Source: Elusimicrobiota bacterium (GTDB taxonomy: Bacteria; Elusimicrobiota; Elusimicrobia; UBA1565; UBA9628). Taken from it: a stretch of 64,000 nt of DNA. Under the pieces are notes generated by a model. It searched no databases. It had not been told where the DNA came from and worked only from the letters and a program-made list of their open reading frames with translations. Below, piece by piece: positions 24,701-35,000 of this stretch (its first letter is position 1; each line of letters begins with the position of its first letter). The position numbers and the translations under genes were made by a program. The DNA lies in NCBI GenBank assembly GCA_027406905.1, contig DAHZHT010000002.1, positions 24,794 to 88,793 on the forward strand. Direction: 5' to 3'.

Positions 24701-25459
24701 TCAAAATTCCCACCCCAATCCAAAAAGGATCATGTTGGAACGCAGATTGGCAACAGTTGCTGAGGTAGTACCTTGTGCGGTATAGCTTTCTGAAGAAGAC
24801 CCGCAAGCATATCCGTAATTACAGTTATCATTATAGTTGTTGTTGGAAAACTGGAAGGAATGAGTGAATATATCAGAAATTCTATTTTCGACAAAAACAT
24901 TGAAGTCATTCGTAATCAGAACACGAGCCCCAAAAAAAGTTTCATAGCCAGTAGTTAATGAGCTGTGACCCCCAATCTCGCTTATCAATGGCAAAGTCAA
25001 TCCCGCGCCACCGTAGAACCGGAAGATTTTCAAGGGAATTCCCGCGACCACATCAAATGCGGGTTGGAAAATATTTACACCCTCCTGACCCGGACTAGCA
25101 GAGAGGATTGGTGAATTTGCGGTATTTAGGGTATATCCGGTTCCAAATTCATTGTAGTCAAGAAACCCTATATCCCACCCAAGGGAATAATGCGCATGCT
25201 TATGGAGAACTCCCGCGCGCATCCCTCCAACTCCGCTGGAGCTATTATTGTAGGGACTAGAAAACGGCTGATAGATGCTTCCACTATAAGGGTTACCCAG
25301 AGAATCCAAGCCACTCCAACTCCCACTCACACTCCCCTGCGATTGCGGGTGGCTGGTTGCTATCCCACCAAGAAGGTCAAAGAACCCCACCGCCTCTTCT
25401 GAGTTGCCCTGCCGAGAAAAGATCATGAGAATTGCGATGACCAAAAGTTTCTGTCTCAT
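24701..25459 (-). CDS. Predicted outer-membrane beta-barrel protein
   Basis: A 252-residue exported protein with a signal peptide (RQKLLVIAILMIFSRQGNS) and alternating, Gly/Ser/Asn/aromatic-rich strands, ending LGLGWEF, a terminal aromatic residue as used for BAM-dependent insertion. Length fits an 8-stranded barrel of the OmpW/acyloxyacyl-type size class, but no family is recognised. A Cys-containing extracellular-type loop (NDNCNYGYACGSSSE) is notable. The caspase-like lipoprotein gene begins 5 nt after its stop, so the two envelope proteins are co-expressed. Confidence 0.6.
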   Translation of the reverse strand: MRQKLLVIAILMIFSRQGNSEEAVGFFDLLGGIATSHPQSQGSVSGSWSGLDSLGNPYSGSIYQPFSSPYNNSSSGVGGMRAGVLHKHAHYSLGWDIGFLDYNEFGTGYTLNTANSPILSASPGQEGVNIFQPAFDVVAGIPLKIFRFYGGAGLTLPLISEIGGHSSLTTGYETFFGARVLITNDFNVFVENRISDIFTHSFQFSNNNYNDNCNYGYACGSSSESYTAQGTTSATVANLRSNMILFGLGWEF

Positions 25460-25518
25460 AGCTTCTGTAGAATAGCAGAAGCCATTTTGAATAAAATGAG
25501 GAAAAGATTAGAATTTTG

Positions 25519-26586
25519 TTAGAAGTCGAAACGGTAGCCGCGGCTGGGAACATTGACAATGCGGCGGCCAACTTTCCCCAGTTTACGTCTCAGAGAAGAG
25601 ATGTGAAACCGCAAAGTATTGGGGTTATTGTAATCGGCGGGATTGTGCCCCCAGACAGTTTCTAACAAGTAGTTTTTCCCTAATGTTTTTCCAGTCTGGC
25701 GCATCATTGTTGTCAGAAGATCGAACTCTTTCGGCGTGAGGTGAACGGGCTTTCCCTGGCATTTAACGGTCCGAGCTTCTTCATCCAACGAAAGCTCCTT
25801 GGAGCGAAGAGCCTTGCCGAACATTTTTGCCGAATGAGAACGCCTTAAGACCGCCCAGATTTTGGCCATAAGAAGATCCTGAGGACAATCTCCGATAATA
25901 AAATCATCGGCTCCGGTTTTGAGTCCTTGAACTTGGCGAGATTCCGCTGGCCAGCCTGACCGGAGGATGACGGGAATAGCTGTGGTGCGAGAATCGTTTT
26001 TAAGCGCCGAACAAAGCTGAATTCCGCCGCCATCGGCCATATTCACATCGGCGATAATCATATCTGGCTGAGAATCTACGGCGTATAAAAAGGCGTCGCC
26101 GCCAGTCAACGCGCTCAGCACCGTAAAACCAGAGGATTCAAACATCTTACGGTTCAGATTAAGGCGCTCTTGCTCGCTATCAACGAGAAGTATCTTATGG
26201 CGAATGGCGCTTAATTTTGGCTCAGCCCTCTGGAACAAACTTCTCTTGGACTTCTTTTTGAGGCCTTTCTCTTTTCCAATAAGAGCGGTCAATATTTCTT
26301 TCATCTCCAGGCGCGCTCCACTTTGAAAAACATAGCCCAGCGTGTTAAAAAGAGTTTTCCAAAACTTGTTGCGAGAAGCGTTGAGTAGCGCGACGCTAGT
26401 GACTGCCCGTTTTTCTTTTTCTAGAGTTGGTGAAGCGAGCGTGATGACGACCTCGGGGTCGGGATGCACAAATTCGCATTGGAGATGATGCGGACAAACA
26501 TCCCCCTCGCACCCGCACTCCACTCCGACCCAAAGAATGTCGTTGTCTTGGTCATAGTGAACCATATATTCCAAAGAGTCAGGCAT
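25519..26586 (-). CDS. OmpR-type response regulator with unusual Cys-rich N-terminal domain
   Basis: A 355-residue protein. Residues ~132-245 are a receiver domain (KILLVDSEQER, phospho-acceptor Asp ~177 in MIIADVNM, GADDFI), and residues ~260-355 an OmpR winged helix (LTPKEFDLLTTMM, RFHISSLRRKLG, VPSRGYRF). The first ~130 residues are extra: they begin with a segment containing CGCEGDVCPHHLQC and then a helical stretch not seen in ordinary response regulators. The receiver has Ser in place of the usual Thr/Ser-Lys pattern around IPVILRSG, so phosphorylation control may be altered. No partner kinase is adjacent. It is upstream of the barrel and caspase-like genes and may control them. Confidence 0.8.
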   Translation of the reverse strand: MPDSLEYMVHYDQDNDILWVGVECGCEGDVCPHHLQCEFVHPDPEVVITLASPTLEKEKRAVTSVALLNASRNKFWKTLFNTLGYVFQSGARLEMKEILTALIGKEKGLKKKSKRSLFQRAEPKLSAIRHKILLVDSEQERLNLNRKMFESSGFTVLSALTGGDAFLYAVDSQPDMIIADVNMADGGGIQLCSALKNDSRTTAIPVILRSGWPAESRQVQGLKTGADDFIIGDCPQDLLMAKIWAVLRRSHSAKMFGKALRSKELSLDEEARTVKCQGKPVHLTPKEFDLLTTMMRQTGKTLGKNYLLETVWGHNPADYNNPNTLRFHISSLRRKLGKVGRRIVNVPSRGYRFDF

Positions 26587-26666
26587 GGTTTAATTGAATT
26601 TTTTTAGTTACTCGTAGAAACAAACAATCATGGATTATTGATTAACCACTCTTTAGCGTAAAATAA

Positions 26667-29600
26667 TTAAAGAGATTTTTTATTAGCTGCATCGGAAAGC
26701 TGATTGAAAAGGCGAGTCTTGGTTCGTTCGTGGTTTTCCCACCAATCTGTTGACCATACCCTAAAAAGGGTCCAACCAAGGCCCTCAAGTATGTGTTGTC
26801 TTAGCCGATCTCGATCTCGTGCCACCTGCGAACCATGATAACTCGCACCATCGCATTCGATACCAGCCAGATATCGCCCGGGATGCGTCTTGTCAACGAC
26901 CCCAATATCAATGCGGTAACCAGAACAACCCACTTGGGGATGTATCTCCCAACCTGCCTCACGAAGCGCTTTGATTACTTCGTGCTCAAACGGGCTATCA
27001 GGTTCTCCACCAGTCGGTAACGATTCTTCAGCAATCGCACGTGCGCCTCTTTGCGCATAATCAAGATAAGCCTTTAAATCAATGACGCCCTGCGCACGTG
27101 TTTTGGACAAATCAATATCATCATGTCCAATTGATGAGAATATTTCAATTCCTCTTCGAGCTCGAGTAACTGCCACATTTAACCGCCGATGACCTCCCTC
27201 TTGATTGATCGGCCCAAAATTCATTGCCATGCGTCCCGCTTGATCTCGCCCATAAGTAATAGAGAAAAGAATGATATCTCTCTCATCGCCTTGGACATTC
27301 TCAAGATTCTTGATGAATAGTTTTTCATCACCATGCGCGGCAATGCGCTCTTCTAATTCAGGCTTTTTTAGGCATTCAGCTTGTAGCAATTGATCAATTA
27401 AGAGCCGCTGTGGCTGATTAAACGTCACGACACCCACCGTTGTCCGCTGAGCTTTGGGGTCTTCCTGTCCAAAATGTTCGACAATTCTACTAACGATGGC
27501 CTGAGCTTCTACAGTGTTTGTTCGCGCGCCACCCCGATCATAAGTCCCCGAAACGCGGGTCAACCGCACCGCGACATCCTTTGTCACTGGAGAAGGAAAA
27601 GTGATCAGTCGCGAATTATAGTAGCGGGCATTTGAGAATGAAATCAGAGATTCGTGTTGACTCCGGTAGTGCCAGTCAAGCGACAGTTGCGACATCCCTA
27701 TTCCCATACATTCATCAAGAATGCTTTCATGGTCATTTACTGGGACATTTTCGATTTGATCATGCACATTTTCAATATTATCGCCACTCCCGCATTCAAA
27801 GAAAGTTGTTGGCGGCAACTGTTTGGGGTCACCCACAACAATCAACTGTTTTCCTCGGGCGATAACGCCAATAGCATCCCATACGGGGATCTGAGATGCC
27901 TCATCAAAAACTACCACATCGAACGCCGCATGACCTGCGTCAAGATACTGTGCAACCGAAAGCGGACTCATTAATAAACAAGGCTTCAATTGCGGCAGGA
28001 GATTAGGGATATGCTGAATCAATTTGCGCACCGGAAAATGCGCTCGCTGCTTTGCCAATTCATGCTTGAGCACCGCTATCTCATTACCACTTTGTTTTTG
28101 TTGAGATAGACTAGAAGAATGCGCTGAGAGCTTGGCATAAATATATTTTTCCGTGAGTTTCTGAAAGCGCTCATCACTTTCCCGGAATTCGCGAATCTTT
28201 CGTTCATGGTCTGAACTACTGAAAGTGCGAAGCGCAGGTTCTTGGTCAATTACACTCTTAAGCCACCAAACATGATAAGTATATTTGGTAAATTCAGCCA
28301 CCGATTGAATGGGAACTGAACCTCCTTCGATCTCCGCAATGACTTTTGCCAATCCCTGATTTAAAGCTTTTGAACGCAACCCTTGCCACTTACACCACTG
28401 ACGCAAAAAACTATGATTTTTCTTCCAGTTGAAAACATTGCTTTGCAATGCTATTAACGCTCCTGAGGCACGCACATCTCCCGCAGGTAATGGTGAATTA
28501 TCAATCTGCCCTTGCAGTGATTCAAACGCTTTAAAAAACTCTAGGTATTTCTCACGGTAAACACCTAGTAGCGGAATCAATTCTCCATCACGACGCAACA
28601 ATCCCTTACGCTGGATAAAATGAATACGCTCAACAAGGTGATTTCTACTCAAGCTATTTTCTGCGGATTGGAATCGACTTAATGCTGTAGAAAGTCTTGC
28701 GCCCCAAGTCTCAAAACTTTTCACTGCGGCCCAGTCAGTCTCTATCCCTTGGAAATGTTCATTGAGCAATTGGCGAGCATCATTATCGGCTACCCGCAAT
28801 GCTTCATCTTCTAGATTTAGAGCAATAAGTTTTTCGATGATATCGTGGATATCCTCAATACGAGGTCTACGTCCATCTAAAGAGTATGCCCGAAACAAAC
28901 CTGCCATTTTCCACTGTGACAGTAAGCGCGGCAACTTCCACTGCGAAGAAGACCGAATCCACTGCGCCTGTAAATCTGATCCCGATAATTTAGCAATCAT
29001 CGGGTTAAAACTTCCGGAGAGAAGAGACCATACTTCATTGCGCTTCTGGCCATGAATACGAACTCGCTCCAACTGTCGGCGGGAATCCTCGTTTTCAGCA
29101 CTTAAGACAAACCCCTTGGGCATCTCACAAGCCGACATAAGCACACCTGCAAGCTCATCAAAATCACTAAGAAGCTTGAGTGATGCCATCTTCAACGGTA
29201 ACTCCAATGGGCCAACCAAAGGCTCTATAGCATCGCTTAAGGCATTAATTGCAGAATCGAGCATGGAGCAGTTATTAAGAAATTTTTCTTCCCAAGCATA
29301 AGACCACTCCTGATGGCGAATAGATGAAAGTGGGTGACTAGCAACCTCGCCCAATTCTCCAAGCACAGCTTGGATGCTAGATGAAAGCTCCAGCATCTCG
29401 TTTAAACCGCAATGGTCTAAGGTATTATGCGAAGGGAGATCTATAGAGACTGCGGGCCAGTTATGATGGGCGATTGCAGTATCCAATGCAACCCGCACTG
29501 TCAGACCATTCTTATGCTGAAAGTGTAATGCTTTTACTAATGCATTGAGGTCAGTGCGCAAGCGACTAAGACGTTCAACTTCCAACTCCCAATCAGAGAC

Positions 29601-31919
29601 GCTTGTAGACTGAGCAGCGTCAAAAGAGTTTCGCAATTGCTCCAAAATCTCTGTCTTACGGGCTTTGGAAGAATGTAGTTGTAGGCAGAATGGGCCTAGA
29701 CCAATAGATTTCAAGCGATTTTCAACAACCGCGAGCGCAGCCATTTTTTCCGACACAAAAAGCACCCGCTTGCCCTGCCCCAGAAAATGCGCAATTAAGT
29801 TCGTGATCGTCTGACTTTTCCCAGTTCCTGGAGGTCCTTCTAAGACAAAATCATGCCCTTCATCAGCGCGACTAACTGCATTGAGTTGCGAAGAATCCGC
29901 AAGAAGTGGAGTGAGAAGCCCTCCTGGAGAATGCCTCTCATCGAGGTCATGCGAGATACGAATGTCATTTTTAGCAGAAAGCAATTCCTGTGGATGTTCG
30001 ATGAGATGACAAATAACCTTATTTTTCTTCAAGTCTTCCGAGCGGTCTTTGAGGTCTTTCCACATGAGATACTTAGTAAAAGAGAATACTCCAAGAAATA
30101 CATCCATCTTAACTTCCCAATGAGGAATTTCCTTAACCGCCTCTCGGAATCTAGCGAAAATTTTCTCTACATCAAATCCTTTTTCACTGCTTGGCGACGG
30201 GTCTAGATTTTTTAGATCAATACCATGGTTTTCTCGCAACATCTGAAGCAGAGTAGGACTCACTATCGCTTCATCATCATGTCGGACAATCGAAAAACCA
30301 GCCCGCACTGACACCCTATTGAGAGTCACAGGCACCAACAGTATTGGCGCTAGATTTGTTCTTTCTGCACGATCATCTTCGGTCCAGCAAAGGAATCCAA
30401 TTGCTAAGTAGAGGGTGTTGGCCCCACCCTCTTCAAGATTCGTACGCACGGTTAGATAGATATCGTAGAGTTGTGAGTCGAGCTTCTTCTTATCAACCAT
30501 CGCCAACAATTCATGATCACGCATCGCATCACGGGCCATGGCCTCTATCGGATCAATACCCGTGCGTATCATTGAAAGATCGCGCTGTCGTGGGTCTGAA
30601 CCATCCATAATCTGCGGCACAGCGCGAAATTTCCACTCAAGACCGTCTGACAATGCTCCCTCAAGTTCGGCAGGCTCAGGCACGATTAAAGGCACCATTA
30701 CACTACTGGGTTTAAAATTCAGGAGACGATTTCGGCGCGTCAGATCAAGGAGTTTCGCTTTCCAACGGGAAAGCCTTCCTTCGGGCGTATCAATCTTATC
30801 TCCTTCATCAAGCAAGATTGTCTCCTCAGACAGAGGCGGTAGGTTTGGAGGTGGTTCAACTCCAGATTGAGGCTCGGCAACCACGCGCTCAGGTTGTTCT
30901 CCCGTGCCCTTTGATGGGAGCGGCTGTATACGTTCAATGCGTGCCCGCCTAATATCAATAGCAATTCTAAAGTCATCAGCCTCATCACGAAGATGTTTGA
31001 GGCCTATCTCCGATGCAATACGAAGAGAAGAAATAGGACGCTGACAAAGACCTGTCGTTTCAAAGGCAATCAACTCCCCTGTTTCAATTCGCTTGCGTAC
31101 AGCCTGGGGATCTTCAGTCAGTGATGAAGGAAATGTAGTATTCAATAGCCAACATCCAGCCCACGCGTGCCCTTCCTTCAAAAAAATAACAGGGTTTAAT
31201 CCGGCTTGTTCGAAACAGGAAACAAGAAGCATCGTTAGGTCAAGGCAGGTAGCGACTCCGCCCGATATGATCCGATCCGGAGTACGAATTTTTTGCCCAC
31301 TTGATGCAAAAGATGCTGGGGGAACGCTGTATTGAATGTCATGGGACGAAATCGCGCTGTAAATAGCAGAGACCTGAGCCCATACGTCATCCCGTTTCTT
31401 CGTCTGATATCCCTGAATGTGTTTCCCACTTGCGGATTTGTTTAGGATTTGAGCCGCCTCGCCAATTATACGATCAACAACGGGATGATTTGGCTGACAA
31501 AATGCGGCAAGCAGTTCCGGAATTCCACGCGTCCCGCCCCACTGGTCGTAAGCCAAAACTTCAACCGGCTCTTTAACGGTCAAAAGCAGTTTCCCGCCCG
31601 CATGAATTTCTACAATGAGTAGACCTTTCTCAGCCTCCGTCAGATCAGCCAGGTATTGATGACGCAACTTGACATTAATGGGAGCAATGCGCCGATTTTC
31701 TCCCACCTTAAGAATTTCGAAACGCAAATGAATGGGTTCGATAAACGCAGGTTCGCTGACTATGGCAACTTCCACATCGCGCAGGGAGCACTGCCCGATG
31801 TTCTCAACAAGAATCTCGTGTAACAAAGGAATAGAATTCTGAAAACTCGCATAGCTTACAGTGCTATCACATTTCAGTCTTACGATGACAGATTCGATAG
31901 AAGGATTTGTGTCATTCAT
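26667..31919 (-). CDS. DUF4011 superfamily 1 helicase with transglutaminase-like N-terminal region and Vsr-type nuclease
   Basis: A giant protein of 1750 residues. In order: an N-terminal beta-rich region; a transglutaminase-like block (~220-260) with ATCLDL and GHAWAG; DUF4011 (LSRWKAKLLDLTRRNRLLNF, ~385); an SF1 helicase with Walker A EGPPGTGKSQT (~695), Walker B VVFDEASQIP (~1338), VVGDPKQLPPT, QGDERDIILFS and NVAVTRARRGIEIF; and a C-terminal Vsr/MTES-type PD-(D/E)XK endonuclease (RIDIGVVD, GIECDGASYH ~1688). The DUF4011-helicase-Vsr order is known from bacterial defence islands. The gene is clearly more AT-rich than its housekeeping neighbours. Intact, no frameshift seen. A nucleic-acid-degrading immunity role is likely, but the target is unknown. 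Confidence 0.88.
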   Translation of the reverse strand: MNDTNPSIESVIVRLKCDSTVSYASFQNSIPLLHEILVENIGQCSLRDVEVAIVSEPAFIEPIHLRFEILKVGENRRIAPINVKLRHQYLADLTEAEKGLLIVEIHAGGKLLLTVKEPVEVLAYDQWGGTRGIPELLAAFCQPNHPVVDRIIGEAAQILNKSASGKHIQGYQTKKRDDVWAQVSAIYSAISSHDIQYSVPPASFASSGQKIRTPDRIISGGVATCLDLTMLLVSCFEQAGLNPVIFLKEGHAWAGCWLLNTTFPSSLTEDPQAVRKRIETGELIAFETTGLCQRPISSLRIASEIGLKHLRDEADDFRIAIDIRRARIERIQPLPSKGTGEQPERVVAEPQSGVEPPPNLPPLSEETILLDEGDKIDTPEGRLSRWKAKLLDLTRRNRLLNFKPSSVMVPLIVPEPAELEGALSDGLEWKFRAVPQIMDGSDPRQRDLSMIRTGIDPIEAMARDAMRDHELLAMVDKKKLDSQLYDIYLTVRTNLEEGGANTLYLAIGFLCWTEDDRAERTNLAPILLVPVTLNRVSVRAGFSIVRHDDEAIVSPTLLQMLRENHGIDLKNLDPSPSSEKGFDVEKIFARFREAVKEIPHWEVKMDVFLGVFSFTKYLMWKDLKDRSEDLKKNKVICHLIEHPQELLSAKNDIRISHDLDERHSPGGLLTPLLADSSQLNAVSRADEGHDFVLEGPPGTGKSQTITNLIAHFLGQGKRVLFVSEKMAALAVVENRLKSIGLGPFCLQLHSSKARKTEILEQLRNSFDAAQSTSVSDWELEVERLSRLRTDLNALVKALHFQHKNGLTVRVALDTAIAHHNWPAVSIDLPSHNTLDHCGLNEMLELSSSIQAVLGELGEVASHPLSSIRHQEWSYAWEEKFLNNCSMLDSAINALSDAIEPLVGPLELPLKMASLKLLSDFDELAGVLMSACEMPKGFVLSAENEDSRRQLERVRIHGQKRNEVWSLLSGSFNPMIAKLSGSDLQAQWIRSSSQWKLPRLLSQWKMAGLFRAYSLDGRRPRIEDIHDIIEKLIALNLEDEALRVADNDARQLLNEHFQGIETDWAAVKSFETWGARLSTALSRFQSAENSLSRNHLVERIHFIQRKGLLRRDGELIPLLGVYREKYLEFFKAFESLQGQIDNSPLPAGDVRASGALIALQSNVFNWKKNHSFLRQWCKWQGLRSKALNQGLAKVIAEIEGGSVPIQSVAEFTKYTYHVWWLKSVIDQEPALRTFSSSDHERKIREFRESDERFQKLTEKYIYAKLSAHSSSLSQQKQSGNEIAVLKHELAKQRAHFPVRKLIQHIPNLLPQLKPCLLMSPLSVAQYLDAGHAAFDVVVFDEASQIPVWDAIGVIARGKQLIVVGDPKQLPPTTFFECGSGDNIENVHDQIENVPVNDHESILDECMGIGMSQLSLDWHYRSQHESLISFSNARYYNSRLITFPSPVTKDVAVRLTRVSGTYDRGGARTNTVEAQAIVSRIVEHFGQEDPKAQRTTVGVVTFNQPQRLLIDQLLQAECLKKPELEERIAAHGDEKLFIKNLENVQGDERDIILFSITYGRDQAGRMAMNFGPINQEGGHRRLNVAVTRARRGIEIFSSIGHDDIDLSKTRAQGVIDLKAYLDYAQRGARAIAEESLPTGGEPDSPFEHEVIKALREAGWEIHPQVGCSGYRIDIGVVDKTHPGRYLAGIECDGASYHGSQVARDRDRLRQHILEGLGWTLFRVWSTDWWENHERTKTRLFNQLSDAANKKSL

Positions 31920-32042
31920 ACTGAGACTTCACTCCACCTGATAATACTTAAACACGATAAACAATTTTACATTAATAATATCCTACTCATCGTTTCTGCA
32001 CTCAGCTGGCTGCTTGCCAGCCCAGCAACGACTGATTAGAAT

Positions 32043-35000
32043 TTACCGCTTAAGTCCATGCTCCCGCGTCAAACGGCAATAGAGGTTGAGCTGGCGCATT
32101 CCGTCTACGCTGTGAGCTGGGGACGTGGAAATCCTTGGGTCGCCAACAACGATAGCAAGCGCCTGAGCGCGGGAAAGAGCGACATTCATGCGATTCTGAT
32201 TTAAAATAAATTCAATTCCGCGACTGCCGTATTCGCCGAAACTTGAGCACATCGAAACAAAGACCACCGCCGCCTCCTGGCCTTGAAATTTATCCACTGA
32301 GCCGACGCGAGAACCTTTGGGAAGGCGTTTTTTCAGTTTACGCACCTGCATATTATAAGGAGCTACAAACAGCAGATCCTCCCATGTGAGAGGCCTTGAC
32401 GCCTTTCCAGAAATATCCATGAATTGCCGCCCCACAAGCGCCGAGGCAAGCCCAGAGATCTGATCAGCTTCTTCATCGCTCCCCTGAATATTTCCATCAT
32501 GCTCAATGGGCAAGAAGATAATCCCCGCATCCATTTTCAATGGCCCTGACTCCGGAAAGACAACGCGGCGATTCTCGTTTCCGGGAAAGGGTTTGAGTCT
32601 TCCTTCATAGACAAGTTCAGAAATAAAATGACAAATTTTGGGATGCATTCGCCGAGATTGCGGCAAGAAAAGACCAAGAGAATCGGGGATAGTCGAATAG
32701 TCCGCAAGAAAATAATTCAACGCTGAGAAACCGCTTTGTCCTGGATGAGAACCCTGAATCGGCTGTTCCAGCTGCATCTGATCACCCAGCAATACGTAAT
32801 TTGAAGCCGAACGCGACATCGCGACGAGGTTTGCCGTCGAAACCTGCCCGGCTTCATCGATAAAAAGGTAATCAAGTTGATCCGCCCACTCTGGCCGAGC
32901 AAAAAGCCAAGCGGTCCCGGCGGCGACTCCCCCGCTATAGGAATTAAGAGCGTCTGTCGAGCTCTTCACTAAAACGACTCCGGGGTTTTGCGTGAAAAAT
33001 AATTGATCGTCATCGTCTCCAACCTTAATTCCGCGCAATTGACCGCCCATCTCTTTATTTATCGCGCGGAGGAGATTCAAGATCGCCTTGTGGCTGTTGG
33101 ACGTGACCCCAATACGTTTTCCCTTTGAGAGCAGTGACGATATCATGCGCGCTGCGGCAAATGTTTTGCCCGTGCCCGGCGGCCCTTGAAGACAGAGTGT
33201 CGAATTCTCCATCGACGCCGCCACGCGGACCGCGGCGTCCATAATATCCTCATTGGTCAAACACAATGCGCTATCCGGACCATATTCGGCCAATGCGGGT
33301 GGTCGGCGCAGAAAAAAGCGGCGAAGCGCCGCAGGCAATTCCCCCCGCTTATCCCAGGCCGATGCCACTGCCTCAATCGCCATCCGCAACGGTCCCGAAC
33401 GCGATTGTTCATCGGGAAGAAATGAAGTTCGACGAGGCATGTGTCCGCCCATTTTTTGAAGGGATTTTTTTCCTAACTTTAATTTTATTATCCCGTTTTC
33501 GTCGAAATGAAAGACTTCGCAATTGACATTGATGTTTCCGACTAGCCGAACATGTTCACCCGCTTGAATCTTAGTGTCTTGGTCCGGATCAAATTGATAG
33601 GTAAAGACAAGGGATTGCTTGACTTGCTCCGCTGGGATATCACAAAGCGTGGCATCTCCAATGCACCCAATATCCTCTTTTAATTCCTCGTGGGTCATCA
33701 TTTCTCGCTCAAAAAGGCGCCACCAACTTGGTTTTTCATCCCGCCGATGAAATTCAATTAAATCAGCCAACATCTGATGAATACGGCGATCTTCCGCGCT
33801 CAGGTTCGCATCCCCCGCTTTCCTGTTTAAGCTCTCAATAAGACGATCCCGCTCGGCGTTTTTCTCCTCTTTCGCGGAATCATCATCGGAGCCTTCAGCG
33901 GCTTTGAGGGCAGGTGGAATATAAGGAATATTTTCTTGAGCTTGCTGAGTTCTCAACCACTCGGCTAATTGGCAGGCGGAAACGCAATCCTCGCGATTGT
34001 AATTGCGTATCTCCGTTAAAATTGGAGAATCCTCCCATCGTTGGGCCTCGCCCCGCTCAATCCAATTCGCATATTGCACGATAGAATCGGCTGCCGTTGC
34101 CACGGCGCCTGCGCGCCCCGGGCGATAAAGATGCTCAATCGATTTGATGGAATAATTGGGCTCGCCAACTCTCAGTCCTTGGCAAACGATTTTATAGAGA
34201 TCGACAAACACGCCATGGCGCAAGAAATCATCCACTTGAGTTTCTCTCGTGCGGTGTTTTCCCATTAATCGGCGCACCGCGCTGATCTCATAAGGCGCGT
34301 AATGGTAAATATGCATGGCGGGATTTCTCTTCCAGCGCGCATAGGCCCAATCAATAAATTTTTCAAAAGCGATTTTTTCTTGCTTGGCGTCATGCGCCCA
34401 CCAATCGATAAAATCCGGCGCGTTATTTTTTATAAAAACGGCTCCCCAAAGGTATTCGAGTCCGCCCTCAATAAGAGGGAATCCCTCCATATCAAAATAG
34501 ATGTCGCCTTCGTCTTTGGGCGGCAAAATCGCCAAGCCACGCCTTGGCTGATCGATAGGCGGCCTCAAGATTTTGAAAAGCGGTGGGATGAGCTGCTCCG
34601 TTTTTTGCTGAGCGCGTAATTGCCGCGTCTGAAGCTGCAAAGAAGCCTGTTCAACGAGTTTTGATGTTATTTCTGCTGAAAGCTTTGGAATTTTTAAGTT
34701 GGATGAATTCGCGAGTTGAGTGAAAGTATTAATTCCATTTTTCTCAAGCTTTTTAATTTGGCTGGCCGTGATTCCCGCTATTTGCGAAAGATGATCCATT
34801 TTTAACAACTTCCCTTCGGCATGGGAAGACCATCGCCCATGCTCTGCCATGGGATCGGGAAGCGGAGAGTTATTCGGATTAAACTCCGCCATTTGCCGTA
34901 AAAAAGCGGTCTTAAGTTGAAGGTAATAGTGGAAAAAATCGGCTGTGTTAAACTGTGGGGGAGAACCATCTCCAAGAATAACCCCCACTTTGAATGGCCG

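Noticed and set aside
24696..24806. Longer N-terminus for the caspase-like protein from ATG 24806
   Set aside because: It overlaps the end of the barrel gene and hides the signal peptide; ATG 24695 gives a proper lipoprotein start with a 5-nt gap.
31980..32040. Hairpin GGCTG/CAGCC downstream of the RecB-helicase gene as a terminator
   Set aside because: Stem is only five pairs, and there is no T-run on the transcribed side.
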